DNA from: an uncultured bacterium
Lineage (GTDB): Bacteria > Bacillota > Clostridia > Peptostreptococcales > Anaerovoracaceae
Assembly (NCBI GenBank): GCA_905214195.1
Contig: CAJMLH010000057.1
Location: forward strand, 1-5,941
Direction: 5' to 3'
Length of the DNA: 5,941 nt
Made by a program: the position numbers and the translations under genes
In this document: positions 5,856 to 5,941 of the stretch, in pieces
Numbering within the stretch: the stretch's first letter is position 1
How the letters are laid out: each line of letters starts with the position of its first letter
Notes under the pieces: model-generated
Database searches by the model: none
Seen by the model: only the letters and a program-made list of their open reading frames with translations
Told to the model about the DNA's origin: nothing

Positions 5856-5888
5856 AAGCCAACCGCCGGCAGAGCCGGTGGTTGGCTT
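5856..5888 (+). other. Strong 15-bp hairpin after the peptidase gene, no T-tract
   Basis: AAGCCAACCGCCGGC (5856-5870) pairs with 5874-5888 around a three-base AGA loop; all 15 pairs form in RNA, one being G-U. It is followed by CAGACTG, not by T, so it is not a standard intrinsic terminator. It lies 37 bases past the stop and 12 bases before a true terminator. It may stabilise the 3' end of the message or back up termination. Confidence 0.7.
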
Positions 5889-5900
5889 CAGACTGTAGAC

Positions 5901-5934
5901 AAAAGCCCGGCTCATACGAGAGCAAGGGCTTTTT
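5901..5934 (+). terminator. Intrinsic terminator of the peptidase gene
   Basis: AAAAGCCC (5901-5908) pairs with GGGCTTTT (5926-5933), enclosing a smaller stem GCTC (5910-5913) with GAGC (5920-5923). The T run extends to 5934. On the other strand the stem is followed by only four T, so it may also act weakly on a converging transcript from beyond the window. The last seven bases show nothing. Confidence 0.85.
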
Positions 5935-5941
5935 CTGTATC

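Noticed and set aside
5704..5925. Minus-strand open frame of 73 residues across the peptidase 3' end and both hairpins.
   Set aside because: It would start inside the terminator hairpin and cross a 15-bp stem. It has no promoter and is explained by the sorting signal read backwards.
1..5941. CRISPR array, insertion sequence, phage, toxin-antitoxin or other defence system.
   Set aside because: No regularly spaced repeats, transposase, integrase or defence-type motifs are seen on either strand; the content is a housekeeping gene, an exported enzyme and one unknown gene.

Overview
The window looks like ordinary chromosome from a low-GC, Gram-positive, Clostridia-type bacterium. The evidence is an S-box (SAM-I) riboswitch controlled by transcription termination in front of metK, a metK product of the Firmicute type, strong AGGAGG ribosome binding sites, TTGACT/TATAAT promoters, and a secreted protein ending in a PPKTGD sortase signal. 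I cannot name the genus. An anaerobic gut or oral member of the Eubacteriales is my best guess, and that is inference.

Layout. Positions 1-60 hold a strong bidirectional terminator. Positions 91-1371 (minus strand) encode a 426-residue cytosolic protein I do not recognise. It starts at a TTG codon with a good ribosome binding site. Positions 1372-1743 form a compact divergent control region. It holds a minus-strand promoter, a short palindrome, a plus-strand sigma-A promoter, a complete SAM-I riboswitch with a readable antiterminator/terminator switch, and the metK ribosome binding site. metK (S-adenosylmethionine synthetase, 394 aa) spans 1744-2928 and is intact.

Positions 2929-3301 contain no gene. 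They hold the metK 3' end, with a small hairpin and a long terminator hairpin followed by seven T. A diverged direct repeat, three short inverted repeats and the promoter and leader of the next gene follow. Positions 3302-5818 encode an 838-residue exported peptidase with M28-type metal ligands, a protease-associated-like segment, a small Cys-containing module and a C-terminal cell-wall sorting signal. The window closes with a long hairpin lacking a T-tract and then a canonical intrinsic terminator.

The three genes appear to be three separate transcription units. metK makes SAM from methionine and ATP and is switched off by its own product through the riboswitch. The surface peptidase probably acts on external peptides, which could supply amino acids including methionine, but nothing in the sequence ties its regulation to SAM. 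The divergent unknown gene shares the intergenic region with metK but has its own promoter and does not carry the riboswitch.

I found no CRISPR array, mobile element, tRNA or rRNA gene, or phage gene. The most interesting items are the unusual metal-site motifs of the wall-anchored peptidase, the unidentified divergent gene, and the unexplained repeats in the 2929-3301 gap. None of these amounts to clear evidence for a new system.
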